Notes: generated by a model from the letters alone, not told the origin. Numbered from the stretch's first letter, positions 1-8,879 are shown. The stretch is 21,858 nt of DNA from Dehalococcoidia bacterium UBA1141 (GCA_002311385.1 DCAE01000102.1:1-21858); one strand, 5' to 3'. Numbers and translations are program-made.

Positions 1-46
1 ATTCCACTCGATACTCGCAGGGTATCGTACAAGATGGGTAACTTAA

Positions 47-418
47 CTAACCCATAACTCGGGCGTAATCGAGGGCTTCTCGCCATTCGACCTTACACGC
101 AGGCCCAAAGTCTATCGTTGGAGTGGGTATCGGAGTCGGCCTGGGTGTGGCGGCTGCACTCCCAGTCAAGAACGGGGACCAAGCCACACCCTCATGCAAC
201 GAAAGGCCATAATCACCCAATTCGACCAAGCCGGAGCCGTCAGCGTTCATCAGGTGGATAGCTCCTTGCCGGATGAAGGCGATGCGGTTGCCGTCGGGGG
301 ACCAGGCCGGGTCCGTGTGATAAGGTCTCTCTCCATGATACCGGTCGCTGCTCAGACTGGTCTGGCCTGTTCCGTTCGCGTTCATCACCCATAATTCAGG
401 CCTAATCTTCCCGGATAT
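47..418 (-). pseudogene. TolB-like (PD40/WD40 beta-propeller) protein fragment
   Basis: The frame is open from 418 to a TAG at 47-49. A TGA at 419-421 precedes it directly, and the first usable start (GTG, 388) lies inside a propeller strand. The translation has two PD40-type repeats: ELWVMNANGTG followed by DPAWSPDGNRIAFIRQG, then IHLMNADGSG followed by GVAWSP. A Pro/Thr-rich linker (TPRPTPIPTPT) and a short tail follow. Complete TolB-like propellers carry many more blades, so this is a remnant or the 3' end of a broken gene. The reading at its 3' edge, shifted by one base, spells ITPELWVS, which resembles the IRPELWVM at its 5' edge, so a further blade seems to have been lost by frameshift. 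The family is usually exported and binds proteins or ligands. No signal peptide is visible. Confidence 0.6.
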
Positions 419-485
419 TCAATGTCAAAACTCTAATTATTCGGTTTGGGTAATGTAGGTGGATTCTGATGGTGACCAACGGGCT

Positions 486-803
486 TTACATAACATCCAG
501 CCAGGACAGCCTTGAGGCCCTCCTGGAGACCCGCCTCAGCGTGATTAATCCGAACTGACGTTGATTCCAGTTTCGGAGACCCAGAGAAATAGTCAAGCCG
601 CCGGTCTTCTTTAGTTCCCCTCCAAAATCGGGGACCAAGTACGGCTCGGTGGAGACCATAAACTGACCATCACGATTAGGTGGTGACAGGCCCTTGAGCG
701 TCATGTTGAAAATGAACTTTTGACAGTTAAGAATCCACCGGAGACTTCCCAACTCGGGAGTATCCGGAATTCGCACCAACAAGTTTAAGTAAGCCAACCT
801 CAT
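486..803 (-). pseudogene. Unrecognised 105-codon ORF, possibly part of a frameshifted gene
   Basis: An ATG-started frame of 105 codons that I cannot assign to a family. It has no convincing ribosome binding site. The same frame continues upstream of the ATG through reasonable-looking codons to a TGA at about 858-860. Just upstream, in another minus frame, a short stretch (MDLKWNRFKYEEQFPEDLIF and on to a stop near 805) also looks protein-like. Near 430-630 a third minus frame contains the stretch HAEAGLQEGLKAVLAG. Protein-like pieces spread over several frames with no intact ORF suggest a decayed gene, but this is an impression from reading and is not supported by homology. It could also be non-coding. 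Confidence 0.25.
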
Positions 804-1196
804 GCCTTGTGTGGGATCAATCCAACAAAGATCAGGTCTTCCGGAAACTGCTCCTCATATTTGAAACGGTTCCACTTCAAGTCCATTTTCTCTTAGAGCA
901 TTGTTAGGTTTCGAAGATTGACACTAATCAATCGATGCCACCCCTACCCTGTCAAAAGCCTACACCTAGCAATGGATCGATTATGTCAATAAAGCACGCC
1001 CAACTGTCATAAGCTTACATAACGTATCTTGTGCGAACTAACTTCTGTTTATGTAAAGCGTTGACGAGCTTCTCCAGCGCTAGAAAATGGACGTCTTCAA
1101 CCCGTGGAGTGGATATGCGGAAAGAGTAGGACACTGCGATAGAGCAGTTAGGAGAATCAGTTTGGGGGGAAGCGTCCGCCTTGGCCGGTAGAAAGA
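804..1196. other. Gene-poor stretch downstream of hflX
   Basis: About 390 bp with no convincing complete gene; the part nearest 804-920 may belong to the decayed coding material described at 486-803. The only structure I noticed is an imperfect inverted repeat, gcttacataa at 1013-1022 and ttatgtaaagc at 1049-1059 (one mismatch or bulge, 26-nt loop). It is not followed by a T-run in either direction. No clear intrinsic terminator is seen after the hflX stop. Confidence 0.5.
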
Positions 1197-2390
1197 CTAA
1201 CCGCCGGAAGCCGGGCCAATCACCGTCAATGGCCCGTCGATGTTCATCAGCTCGGACTCAATCATCTTGAGCAACTCGTCCAGGTTCCAACGCTTGGCCG
1301 CCGACACGAAAACGGAATTCCTGGCATCCAAGCCTCGGGTGCGCAAATCGACCGACCCTTCAGCCAACCCTTTCCCGGAACCGCCATTCTTGTCATGTGA
1401 CGTCACCAAATCCATCTTGTTCGCCACAAGGATGCGGGGCCGGTCTTCCAGGCCCATGTCCTTGAGAATCGTCTCCACCACTTCCGTCTGCTCCGGGGCC
1501 TTGGGATGGGATACGTCAATCACATGGAGCAACACATCGGCCTCAGCCACTTCTTCCAAGGTGGCGCGGAAGGCGGCAACCACCGTTGGGGAGAGCTTCT
1601 GGATGAACCCCACCGTGTCGGCCAGAAGCAGCGGAGCCCCGGAGGGAAGCCTGACCCTCCTGGTCACAGGGTCCAAGGTGGAAAATAGTTGGTCCTCCGC
1701 CGTTACTTTGGCATTGCTCAAAGCGTTGAACAGGGTGCTCTTTCCTGCGTTGGTATAGCCCACAAGGCTGGCGATAGGGATTGTCGATCTTTTGCGGCGG
1801 CCCATGTAGATGCTGCGCCTGCGCCTCACCTTGTCCAGATCTCGCTCGATATGCTGGATCCGGTTCCGCACTAAACGGCGGTCGGTCTCTATCTGGGTCT
1901 CTCCGGGTCCGCGGGTACCGATACCGCCACCCAACCTTTCCAAGTGAGACCACTGGCCAGCCAGACGGGGCAGAAGGTATTTGTGCTGAGCCAATTCCAC
2001 TTGGAGCTTGCCCTCGTAGGTCTGGGCGTGACGACTGAATACGTCCAGGATGAGGGCCGTGCGGTCTATTACCTTGGTGCCCAAGGCGTTTTCCAGGTTG
2101 CGTTGCTGGGTTGGGGTGAGCTCGTCGTCGAAGATGACGACGTCGGCCTGGGTTTCGGCGATTAGCTCTACAATCTCCTGGACCTTGCCCTTCCCCACGT
2201 AGGTCTGGGTGAAGTGCTCAGATCTTTGGGTAACCCGTGCTGCTACCTCTGCGCCAGCCGTGCGGGCCAAGTAATCCAACTCGTTAAGGGTATCCTCCAA
2301 GCTCCAATTCCCCCGGGCGTTTCGTGGCTCAACGGCGACGAGAATCGCTACTTCGGGTTCCGGCTCGGTGGATACTGTTCGTTTAGGTAT
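1197..2390 (-). CDS. hflX: GTPase HflX
   Basis: HflX is a ribosome-binding GTPase that splits stalled or heat-damaged 70S ribosomes in the cytoplasm. The protein has the N-terminal HflX domain (YVGKGKVQEI, then VIFDDELTPTQQRNLE), the linker signature GGGIGTRGPGETQIETDRR, and a complete G domain: P-loop GYTNAGKST, G3 DTVGFI, G4 NKMD and a C-terminal VSAAKRWNLDELL. It is the last gene of the minus cluster, after dapL. The start is a problem. No ATG, GTG or TTG lies between the dapL stop and the conserved domain. I place the start at ATA 2388-2390, 8 nt after GAGG, giving 397 aa. The alternative is TTG at 2493-2495, which would give 432 aa, overlap dapL by 46 bp and add a non-conserved N-terminus. 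The function is secure; the start is not. Confidence 0.95.
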   Translation of the reverse strand: MPKRTVSTEPEPEVAILVAVEPRNARGNWSLEDTLNELDYLARTAGAEVAARVTQRSEHFTQTYVGKGKVQEIVELIAETQADVVIFDDELTPTQQRNLENALGTKVIDRTALILDVFSRHAQTYEGKLQVELAQHKYLLPRLAGQWSHLERLGGGIGTRGPGETQIETDRRLVRNRIQHIERDLDKVRRRRSIYMGRRKRSTIPIASLVGYTNAGKSTLFNALSNAKVTAEDQLFSTLDPVTRRVRLPSGAPLLLADTVGFIQKLSPTVVAAFRATLEEVAEADVLLHVIDVSHPKAPEQTEVVETILKDMGLEDRPRILVANKMDLVTSHDKNGGSGKGLAEGSVDLRTRGLDARNSVFVSAAKRWNLDELLKMIESELMNIDGPLTVIGPASGG

Positions 2391-2449
2391 GGGCTCAACC
2401 TCTCTGCAAGATAGGTTACAAGATTGTTTAGTTGAATGTCGAAACGAGA

Positions 2450-3625
2450 CTAAGCGCTGAGCTGGGGCATGGTCCAATTCTCCAGCCTGCGGCAACCCTC
2501 TTCCACCCGGTCATCTGGAGTGGTCAATGACAATCTTATGTAACCTTCTCCGAATTTGCCGTAGCTGGAACCCGGAGTGACCACGATGTCCGTCTCGTCC
2601 AGTAGCCTAGCCGCAAACTCGGCGGAAGTGAAACCTTCAGGGATGGCAGCCCAGATGTATAAGCTGGCCCTAGGCACCGGAGTGCGCAGTCCCAGCTTGC
2701 CCAGGGCTTTTAGCACCCTGTCCCGGCGGCGCTGGTAGATTGCCACGTTTTCGTCCACACAGTCTTGGGAACTAGTCAGGGCTTCGATGGCCATTTCTTG
2801 GACGGCCTGGGGGACGCCCGAGTCCAAGTTGGCCTTTATCTGGAACAGCGCCTTAATCATGTCGGCGTTGCCCACGGCCATGCCTATGCGCCAACCGGTC
2901 ATATTGTAGGTCTTTGAAAGAGAGTGGAACTCCATCCCGACCTCTGCCGAACCGTCCACCTGCATGAAGCTGGACGCCTTGTATCCGTCGTAGCCGACCT
3001 CGCTGTAGGCTGCGTCGTGGAGCAGCGCAATGTCGTTGTCTCGGCAGTAGGAGATGGCGGAAACGAAATCCTCTTCTGTGGCTACTGCGGATGTGGGGTT
3101 ATTAGGGTAATTTAGCCACATCAGCTTGGCCGCTTTAGCCACGTCGGCTGGTATTGCGTCCAATTCAGGCAACCAACCGTTGCGTTCGTACAAGGGCATA
3201 ACATGGCTTTCGGCGCCAGCAAACATGGTGCCCACGTTGTAAACCGGATAGGCAGGGTCCGGGACTAATGCCACATCGCCTGGGTCAAGGAAACAAAACG
3301 CGGCGTGGCCGATGCCTTCTTTTGCGCCAATCAAAGGCAATACTTCTTTGTCAGGGTCCAGCTTCACCCCGAATCGCTGGTCGTACCAATAAGCGATGGC
3401 CCGGCGCAGTTCGGGCAGCCCGTCGGTTTCCGGATACCGATGATTGGGCGGGTCTTGTGACGCCTTGAGCAAGCGGTCAATGATGGGTTGGGGAGTAGGA
3501 ATGTCCGGGTCGCCGATGCCGAAAGTAACGACGTCAACTCCCGCAGCCCGTTTCTCCGCAATGATGCGGGAAATCTCCACGAAGGGATATGGGGACAACT
3601 TGCCCAAACGGTCGGAAAATTTCAT
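2450..3625 (-). CDS. dapL: LL-diaminopimelate aminotransferase
   Basis: A class I/II PLP aminotransferase of 391 aa. DapL converts tetrahydrodipicolinate directly to LL-diaminopimelate using glutamate, bypassing the succinylase and acetylase routes to lysine and peptidoglycan. Family marks are FGIGDPDIPTP near residue 35, LIGAKEGIGH near 98 (typical of DapL), YPNNPTSA near 173, and the PLP lysine in SLSKTYNMTGWR (about K238). The ATG start is preceded by AAGGAA at 7 nt. The next gene upstream in the operon is dapF, the following step of the same pathway, which supports DapL over a generic aspartate aminotransferase. The gap to dapF is 37 bp. Substrate choice within class I aminotransferases cannot be proved from motifs alone. 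Confidence 0.9.
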   Translation of the reverse strand: MKFSDRLGKLSPYPFVEISRIIAEKRAAGVDVVTFGIGDPDIPTPQPIIDRLLKASQDPPNHRYPETDGLPELRRAIAYWYDQRFGVKLDPDKEVLPLIGAKEGIGHAAFCFLDPGDVALVPDPAYPVYNVGTMFAGAESHVMPLYERNGWLPELDAIPADVAKAAKLMWLNYPNNPTSAVATEEDFVSAISYCRDNDIALLHDAAYSEVGYDGYKASSFMQVDGSAEVGMEFHSLSKTYNMTGWRIGMAVGNADMIKALFQIKANLDSGVPQAVQEMAIEALTSSQDCVDENVAIYQRRRDRVLKALGKLGLRTPVPRASLYIWAAIPEGFTSAEFAARLLDETDIVVTPGSSYGKFGEGYIRLSLTTPDDRVEEGCRRLENWTMPQLSA

Positions 3626-3662
3626 GCTTGTTGTTCCTTGGTGTTTTGGTAGTTTTGGACTA

Positions 3663-4517
3663 TCATATCGTCCACTCGCCGGAGAAGACTTCCTCAGCCG
3701 GGCCTTCTAGGTATACTTCGCCCTCGCCGTCCCAATCAATCTTCAGAGTGCCGCCCGGCAAGGTTATGTCAACGCTCCCTTGGCTGATGCCTTGGAGCCG
3801 TGCCGCTACCGCTATGGCGCAGGCCCCGGTGCCGCAGGCCAGGGTCTCTCCTGAGCCTCGTTCCCAAACCCTGGCGGTCAGATTGCTGCCACTGACCACG
3901 TTGACCACTTCAAAGTTTACCCGCCGGGGAAATATGGCGTGATTCTCCACCTTGGGTCCGATGGTAAGTAGAGGGAAATCAGCAACAGGTTGCTCCATAA
4001 AAGTGATTGCGTGAGGATTACCCATGGACACAAAGGTCAGGGGCAAATCTTCCCCGTCCATCTCGAAGGGGTAGTTTACGACCGGCCCTTCGGTGTTAAG
4101 TGACGAGGCGTCCAATTTGACCGGCACATCCCCAGGATTTAAGACCGGAAGGCCCATAGCTACCCTTGCTGACTTCACCTTGCCGCCCTCGTATCGGGGA
4201 ACAATGGTACGCACCCCAGCCAGGGTTTCCACGTCCATGGACTGGATAGAAGTATTTACGATGCCTCGCTCGATCGCGTATTTGGCGAAGCAGCGAATAC
4301 CGTTGCCGCACATCTCACCGACGGAACCATCGGCGTTGAACATGCTCATCTTGAGATCAGCCACGTCTGACTCTTGAATCAGAATCAGGCCGTCGCCTCC
4401 TATTCCGAAGTGGCGGTCACTCATCTGTCTGGAGAGGCTGGGCCAGTCGTTGCTCAGGCCACGGGCGTCTACGTAAACGTAATCGTTGCCTGCTCCGTGC
4501 ATTTTTGTGAATCTCAT
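3663..4517 (-). CDS. dapF: Diaminopimelate epimerase
   Basis: DapF epimerises LL- to meso-diaminopimelate, the precursor of lysine and of meso-DAP peptidoglycan cross-links; it needs no cofactor. The 284-aa protein has both catalytic cysteines in their usual settings: MCGNGIRCFAKY (C70) and ETLACGTGACA (C228). The N-terminus FTKMHGAGNDYVYVD and the GNPHAI segment near 167 are also typical. It starts at ATG with no obvious Shine-Dalgarno sequence, so translation may depend on the upstream gene. It lies between miaA and dapL, 37-56 bp from each, in the same orientation. Confidence 0.96.
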   Translation of the reverse strand: MRFTKMHGAGNDYVYVDARGLSNDWPSLSRQMSDRHFGIGGDGLILIQESDVADLKMSMFNADGSVGEMCGNGIRCFAKYAIERGIVNTSIQSMDVETLAGVRTIVPRYEGGKVKSARVAMGLPVLNPGDVPVKLDASSLNTEGPVVNYPFEMDGEDLPLTFVSMGNPHAITFMEQPVADFPLLTIGPKVENHAIFPRRVNFEVVNVVSGSNLTARVWERGSGETLACGTGACAIAVAARLQGISQGSVDITLPGGTLKIDWDGEGEVYLEGPAEEVFSGEWTI

Positions 4518-4573
4518 TGTCTAGAGTCCGTATCTCTAAAAATGCGGTATGAATCTGCGGTAATTGTACCATA

Positions 4574-5509
4574 TCAGGCACGATTAGCCAGGAAGTTTTC
4601 CACCGCCAGTCGTGCCTGAGATTCGATGGCCGGAGCACCGGCGTCGAACCACTTTATCCTGGGGTCCTCCAGCTTGAACCAGTTGTATTGGTGGCGGACC
4701 AAGCGGTGCGTCTGGAACTTTGTGCGCTGGACAGCTTCCTCAAGGGATATGCTGCCGGCCAGAAATTCCCCCAATTCCCGGTAGCCGGGGCCGGCCAGAG
4801 GACCATTTCCCGGCTCATAGCCATCGGCTGCTAGGTTTCGCACTTCTTCCTCCAGCCCCTGGGACATCATCCGGTCCACGCGGTCGTCGATACGTTGATA
4901 AAGCTGCTCACGGTCCAAAGTCACGCCTATTATCAAATAGTCCGTCAGAGCCTGAGGTGGGTCCTCTGATGTCCTGGGCTGCGACGCTTGGGCGCGGTGC
5001 ACTTCCAGGGCGCGAATGACCCGGCGCACGTTCCGGGAGTCCAACTGGGCGGCACGCTGGGGATTCGCCTCTTGCAATTGTTGATAGATATATTCCGGGC
5101 CGTGCTCTTCTATCTCGGCGGTTTTCGCCGCCCGAAACTCAAGGTCGGGCGCCACTTCAGGGACCTGCCAGCCTTCAACCAACGCCCAGATATACTGCCC
5201 GGTCCCGCCGACGACTATCGGCAACCGTCCCCGCTCATGAATCTCTACGATAGCTGCCCTCGCCAAGGACAAGAAAGTAGCCAAGTCGAAGTTCTGGTCG
5301 GGGTCCAGGATGTCCAGAAGATGATGGGGCGCTTGGTCTTTCTCCTGGGGCGATGGTTTTGCGGTGCCTATGTCCATCCGGCGATAGACTTGCCGACTGT
5401 CAGCGTTGATTATCTCGCCGTTAAACTGCTGCGCCAACGTTACGGCCAGGCTCGTCTTGCCCGCTGCCGTGGGGCCGACTATCAGCAAGACCGGGGTGTT
5501 TCTAGGCAA
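4574..5509 (-). CDS. miaA: tRNA dimethylallyltransferase
   Basis: MiaA transfers a dimethylallyl group to N6 of A37 in tRNAs reading UNN codons. The 311-aa protein begins with the P-loop GPTAAGKTSLA (residues about 12-22). NADSRQVYRRMDIGTAKPS and HHLLDILDP follow, with the IPT-family motif VVGGTGQYIWALVEGW near residue 100 and the later GPGYRELGEFL segment. The start is TTG at 5507-5509, with AAGG 7 nt upstream; it puts the P-loop at the usual distance from the N-terminus. Its partner enzyme MiaB is not in this window. It sits 27 bp after tpiA in the same operon. Confidence 0.95.
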   Translation of the reverse strand: MPRNTPVLLIVGPTAAGKTSLAVTLAQQFNGEIINADSRQVYRRMDIGTAKPSPQEKDQAPHHLLDILDPDQNFDLATFLSLARAAIVEIHERGRLPIVVGGTGQYIWALVEGWQVPEVAPDLEFRAAKTAEIEEHGPEYIYQQLQEANPQRAAQLDSRNVRRVIRALEVHRAQASQPRTSEDPPQALTDYLIIGVTLDREQLYQRIDDRVDRMMSQGLEEEVRNLAADGYEPGNGPLAGPGYRELGEFLAGSISLEEAVQRTKFQTHRLVRHQYNWFKLEDPRIKWFDAGAPAIESQARLAVENFLANRA

Positions 5510-5536
5510 ATGAATTCCTTGGCTAAAATGAGTTAG

Positions 5537-6298
5537 CTAAACCGTCTTGGCCTCTGCGGTGATCCGTGCTATCTCTAAGAACTGGTCCCCACGCAGGGCT
5601 GCCCCGCCGACTAGGGAGCCATGGATGCAACTTTCGGCTGCATAAGCGGCGGCATTGCCCGGATTGACGCTGCCACCGTAGAGCAGAGGAACCTGTCCTG
5701 CTGCTGACGGATACAAGCCTTTCAAGGTGTCCAGTATCGCTCCACCCATCACGTCAGCGGCGATTTCCGGAGTTGCGGCTTGGCCCGTGCCGATGGCCCA
5801 CACCGGCTCGTAGGCAACTACCAGACCTGCTATGTCAACAATACCAGCTAATCCAGCACGAACCTGCTGGCTCACAGTCTCGTGGGCCTGCCCAGCTTCC
5901 CGTTGTTCCAGGGTTTCCCCAACGCACAACACGGGAATCAAGCCCTTTTCCAGGGCCACCTTAATCTTCAAGTTGACTGTCTGGTCGGTTTCGCCAAACA
6001 ATTGGCGCCTCTCGGAATGGCCCAGAATCACATACTCGCAAACGCCTTGAAGCATGGAAGCGGCTATCTCGCCCGTATATGCTCCTGATTCTTCATTGTG
6101 CATGTTCTGTGCGCCGATCTTCACGGACGTGCCAGCCACGGCGTCTTTCACCGACGCCAGAAAAATGAATGGCGGACACAGAACCAATTCCACACCCGAC
6201 AAGCCTGCCGACCCCTTTGCCACATCCTTTGCCAAGGCCACGGCCCCTGCAGCGTCGGTGTTCATTTTCCAATTGCCTGCCACCACGGGAGTAGGCAT
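5537..6298 (-). CDS. tpiA: Triosephosphate isomerase
   Basis: TpiA interconverts dihydroxyacetone phosphate and glyceraldehyde 3-phosphate in glycolysis and gluconeogenesis. The 253-aa protein has the full catalytic set: K11 in AGNWKMN, H94 in LGHSERR, and E164 in YEPVWAIGTG, followed by loop 6 and the phosphate-binding LYGGSVNPGN and LVGGAAL segments. The ATG is preceded by GAGGT at 7 nt. Upstream in the operon are apgM and pgk, so three triose-phase enzymes are adjacent. The length is normal and nothing is missing. Confidence 0.97.
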   Translation of the reverse strand: MPTPVVAGNWKMNTDAAGAVALAKDVAKGSAGLSGVELVLCPPFIFLASVKDAVAGTSVKIGAQNMHNEESGAYTGEIAASMLQGVCEYVILGHSERRQLFGETDQTVNLKIKVALEKGLIPVLCVGETLEQREAGQAHETVSQQVRAGLAGIVDIAGLVVAYEPVWAIGTGQAATPEIAADVMGGAILDTLKGLYPSAAGQVPLLYGGSVNPGNAAAYAAESCIHGSLVGGAALRGDQFLEIARITAEAKTV

Positions 6299-6330
6299 GG
6301 AATCTACCTCATTATGTAAATTCGCTGGGC

Positions 6331-7536
6331 TTAAGGCCCGAATTTCGCCAGTTTGCCAGCATGGGCCAAGGCCATCAGCATTATCTGCGTAGCCGGGATG
6401 CGACCGATGGAGCCTTGAGCGCAGGTCCGCTCATTGAATGCAGGGATGCCCTCGCCGAGGGTGAGCTTGGAATGGACCATAAATGGCACCGGGTGCCAGC
6501 TATGGCCGGCCATAATGGCCGGGGTAGCATGGTCGCCAGCCACCATAAATACATCCGGGTTTAACTCGCGAATCCTAGGGATGAATGGGTCAAGTTCTTC
6601 CAACCGTTTCACTTTGGCCTCAAAGTCGCCATCTTCTCCGGCGGCATCGGCTGGTTTGTAGTGGATGAAAAAGAAGTCATGGTCATCGAAGTGTTTGTGT
6701 AGGGTTTCCACTTCGTCCCCGAAGGTGCGGCCCGTGGGTATGACATTCATGCCCGCGACGGTGGCCAGACCCCGGTACATGGGGTAAGCGGCGATTCCCA
6801 CCGGGTCGAGGTTATACACCTCGCCCATGGGCGGCAGGTTTGGCAGTTGAGCAAATCCCCTGAGGAGCACCATATTGCCCCGCTCCTCCTCGGCCAGAAG
6901 TTTTTGTGCCTGTCTCAAAAACTCGTTGACCAGCTTGGCTGTCTTTTCCGCCGACGGTTCTTGGGCCTCCGACGCCAGAGGGGGCACGCCGGTAACCTGG
7001 GGGTCCGTGCCGGAAACTGCCTCCGATAGCCCAGGCCCTCGTAGCCGCAAGACGAAGCGGTAGTCTTGGACCGAGAACACATCAACTTGGACGCCTTCCA
7101 ACTCGATGCGGTCCATTCTTTCACACAAGGGGGCGCTCAATTCGGTGGGTATGCGGCCCGCCCGGCGGTCTACCAAGGCTCCGTCCGAGTCCACGGTGCA
7201 AAAGTTTCCCCTTGCCGCCACATCGCCAGGTTGCAAGTCAACCTCGATGCCCAAAGCTTCCAGCGCTCCACGGCCAATCATATATTTCAGGGGGTCGTAG
7301 CCGAATAAGGCCAGATGTCCGGGTCCGCTGCCAGGGGTCACTCCAGGCAATACCGGCGTGGTGAGACCGCAGGCGCTCTGTCCTGCCATAGCGTCCAGGT
7401 TTGGTATATTGGCCTGCTCCAACTCAGATAGCCCAGTGTCTGGATGGGCCAATCCGCCAAGGCCGTCAACCACCAACATTACTATCTTGGAGGATGTTGA
7501 GGTGTAGCAATCCCTAAGCACTTCTAAATCAATCAT
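6331..7536 (-). CDS. apgM: Cofactor-independent phosphoglycerate mutase, archaeal ApgM type
   Basis: An alkaline-phosphatase-superfamily enzyme of 401 aa that interconverts 3- and 2-phosphoglycerate. It belongs to the short ApgM/aPGAM family and not to GpmI or GpmA. Visible marks are the metal-binding start VMLVVDGLGG (D24), the ANIPNLDAMA segment, TPGSGPGHLALFGYDPL with the likely phosphorylated Ser at about S70, FFIHYKPADAAGEDG, and VAGDHATPAIMAGHS for the second metal site. The ATG is preceded by AAGGGTGA. Its place between pgk and tpiA favours a glycolytic role. A related subfamily has been proposed to act as homoserine kinase, and motifs alone do not fully exclude that. Confidence 0.85.
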   Translation of the reverse strand: MIDLEVLRDCYTSTSSKIVMLVVDGLGGLAHPDTGLSELEQANIPNLDAMAGQSACGLTTPVLPGVTPGSGPGHLALFGYDPLKYMIGRGALEALGIEVDLQPGDVAARGNFCTVDSDGALVDRRAGRIPTELSAPLCERMDRIELEGVQVDVFSVQDYRFVLRLRGPGLSEAVSGTDPQVTGVPPLASEAQEPSAEKTAKLVNEFLRQAQKLLAEEERGNMVLLRGFAQLPNLPPMGEVYNLDPVGIAAYPMYRGLATVAGMNVIPTGRTFGDEVETLHKHFDDHDFFFIHYKPADAAGEDGDFEAKVKRLEELDPFIPRIRELNPDVFMVAGDHATPAIMAGHSWHPVPFMVHSKLTLGEGIPAFNERTCAQGSIGRIPATQIMLMALAHAGKLAKFGP

Positions 7537-7647
7537 TCTTCACCCTTGTGTCACCATAAACCCGGCATCACGCACACTGGCTTTCTCCACGCTCTATCTT
7601 GGTATCTAAACTATCTCCGCCATGAATATTGGCGGGCAGTCGATGAA

Positions 7648-8850
7648 TCAGGCATCTGGCAAAGCTGTGATGCCCGGCAACTCTTTTCCTTCAAGGAACT
7701 CCAGAGATGCCCCGCCACCGGTGGAGACATGGGTCATGCGGTCCATAAGACCCATTTCCTCCACTGCCTCTGCGGTGGACCCGCCCCCCACCACGGTGGT
7801 TACGCCGTTCAAGTCGGCCATGGCGCCGGCCACAGTGCGGGTACCCTGGCTAAACCTGGGCATCTCAAAAACGCCCATGGGTCCGTTCCAAACGATTGTT
7901 TTGCACTGGCCCAGGCTTTCGGCAAACAATCGGGCTGTTGTTTCTCCGATGTCCATGATGAGCCAGTCCGGCGGGACTTGGTTGACCAGCACCGTTTTGA
8001 CGCCTGCTGCGTCGGCGGCGAACCGGTCCGCCACAACCACGTCCACAGGAAGATGGATCTGCACTCCCAACTGGGTGGCCCGGCTCAAGACCTCCTTAGC
8101 GAAGTCCAGCCGGTCTTCTTCAATGGACGATGCTCCTGTGTCGTATCCCTGAGCCTTGAGGAAAGTAACCGACATGCCTCCACCTACTATCAGGTGGTCA
8201 AGCTTTCCCAACAGATTCTCCAACACCATTATCTTGTCGCTGACCTTGGCCCCACCCATCAGCGCCGCCAAGGGCTTATTCTCGTCCTTAATGTCCAAGG
8301 CTTGGCCCAAAGATTCAACTTCGCGCTGCACCAACAAGCCCATGGCCGAGGGCAGCAAACCCGGGACGCCGACAGTGGAGGCGTGGGCTCTGTGGGTCAC
8401 AGCGAAGGCATCCATAACGAAGCAATCGGCCAATCCGGCAATGGAGTGGGCGAATTCCGGGTCATTTTTCTCCTCCCCGGCGTGGAAACGCAGGTTCTCT
8501 AAGAGAGCAACCTCACCTGGCTTCATGGACGCCACCGACTCCTCAACACCGGGCCCGATGGTCTCGCTCAGGCACTTAACCGGGACTCCCAACAGGGTTG
8601 CCAACCGGTCACCCACGGGAGCCAGTCTTAGAGCATCCACTTCTTTGCCGCCGGGTCGACCCAAGTGAGAACAAAGAATCACACGGCAACGTTGGTCAAT
8701 GAGGTAACGTATCGTCGGCAAAGTTGCCCGCAGACGCTGGTCGTAGGAGGCGATGGCCTCAACACCCTGTTCTATGGGGATGTTAAAGTCCACCCGGACC
8801 AAGACTCGTTTGCCAGCGACATCAAGCTGGGAGACGGCACGCTTAGCCAC
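7648..8850 (-). CDS. pgk: Phosphoglycerate kinase
   Basis: Pgk transfers phosphate between 1,3-bisphosphoglycerate and ADP. The 400-aa protein has the standard segments in order: LVRVDFNIP, DQRLRATLPTIRYL, SHLGRPGG, LLENLRFHAGEE, HRAHAST, LMGGAKVSDK, WNGPMGVFE and VVGGGSTAEAVEE, with STGGGA near the C-terminus. The usual NDAFG before HRAHAST is changed here to MDAFA. The start is GTG (8848-8850) with GGGGTGAG just upstream. A 111-bp spacer, the largest in the cluster, separates it from apgM. It holds a 6-bp inverted repeat (ccgcca/tggcgg, 7617-7635) without a T-run, so read-through is likely. Confidence 0.97.
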   Translation of the reverse strand: MAKRAVSQLDVAGKRVLVRVDFNIPIEQGVEAIASYDQRLRATLPTIRYLIDQRCRVILCSHLGRPGGKEVDALRLAPVGDRLATLLGVPVKCLSETIGPGVEESVASMKPGEVALLENLRFHAGEEKNDPEFAHSIAGLADCFVMDAFAVTHRAHASTVGVPGLLPSAMGLLVQREVESLGQALDIKDENKPLAALMGGAKVSDKIMVLENLLGKLDHLIVGGGMSVTFLKAQGYDTGASSIEEDRLDFAKEVLSRATQLGVQIHLPVDVVVADRFAADAAGVKTVLVNQVPPDWLIMDIGETTARLFAESLGQCKTIVWNGPMGVFEMPRFSQGTRTVAGAMADLNGVTTVVGGGSTAEAVEEMGLMDRMTHVSTGGGASLEFLEGKELPGITALPDA

Positions 8851-8879
8851 TGAATCTCACCCCATTTGGTACCCGCATC

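Noticed and set aside
1013..1059. Inverted repeat as an hflX terminator
   Set aside because: It is imperfect, AT-rich and has a 26-nt loop. It lies about 140 bp past the stop and has no T-run.
1240..1758. 172-codon plus-strand ORF opposite hflX
   Set aside because: It is fully antisense to a conserved GTPase, and its translation is low-complexity Ser/Thr-rich with no family resemblance, so it is a shadow ORF.
2391..2495. N-terminal 35 codons of hflX from the TTG at 2495
   Set aside because: This segment overlaps dapL, has no correctly spaced ribosome binding site and encodes Cys/Arg-rich sequence unlike HflX N-termini. The alternative start with better spacing is preferred, although it is not canonical.
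7546..8502. 318-codon plus-strand ORF opposite pgk
   Set aside because: It is long but entirely antisense to a conserved phosphoglycerate kinase. It is rich in His, Gln and Gly as expected for a shadow frame, and has no ribosome binding site.
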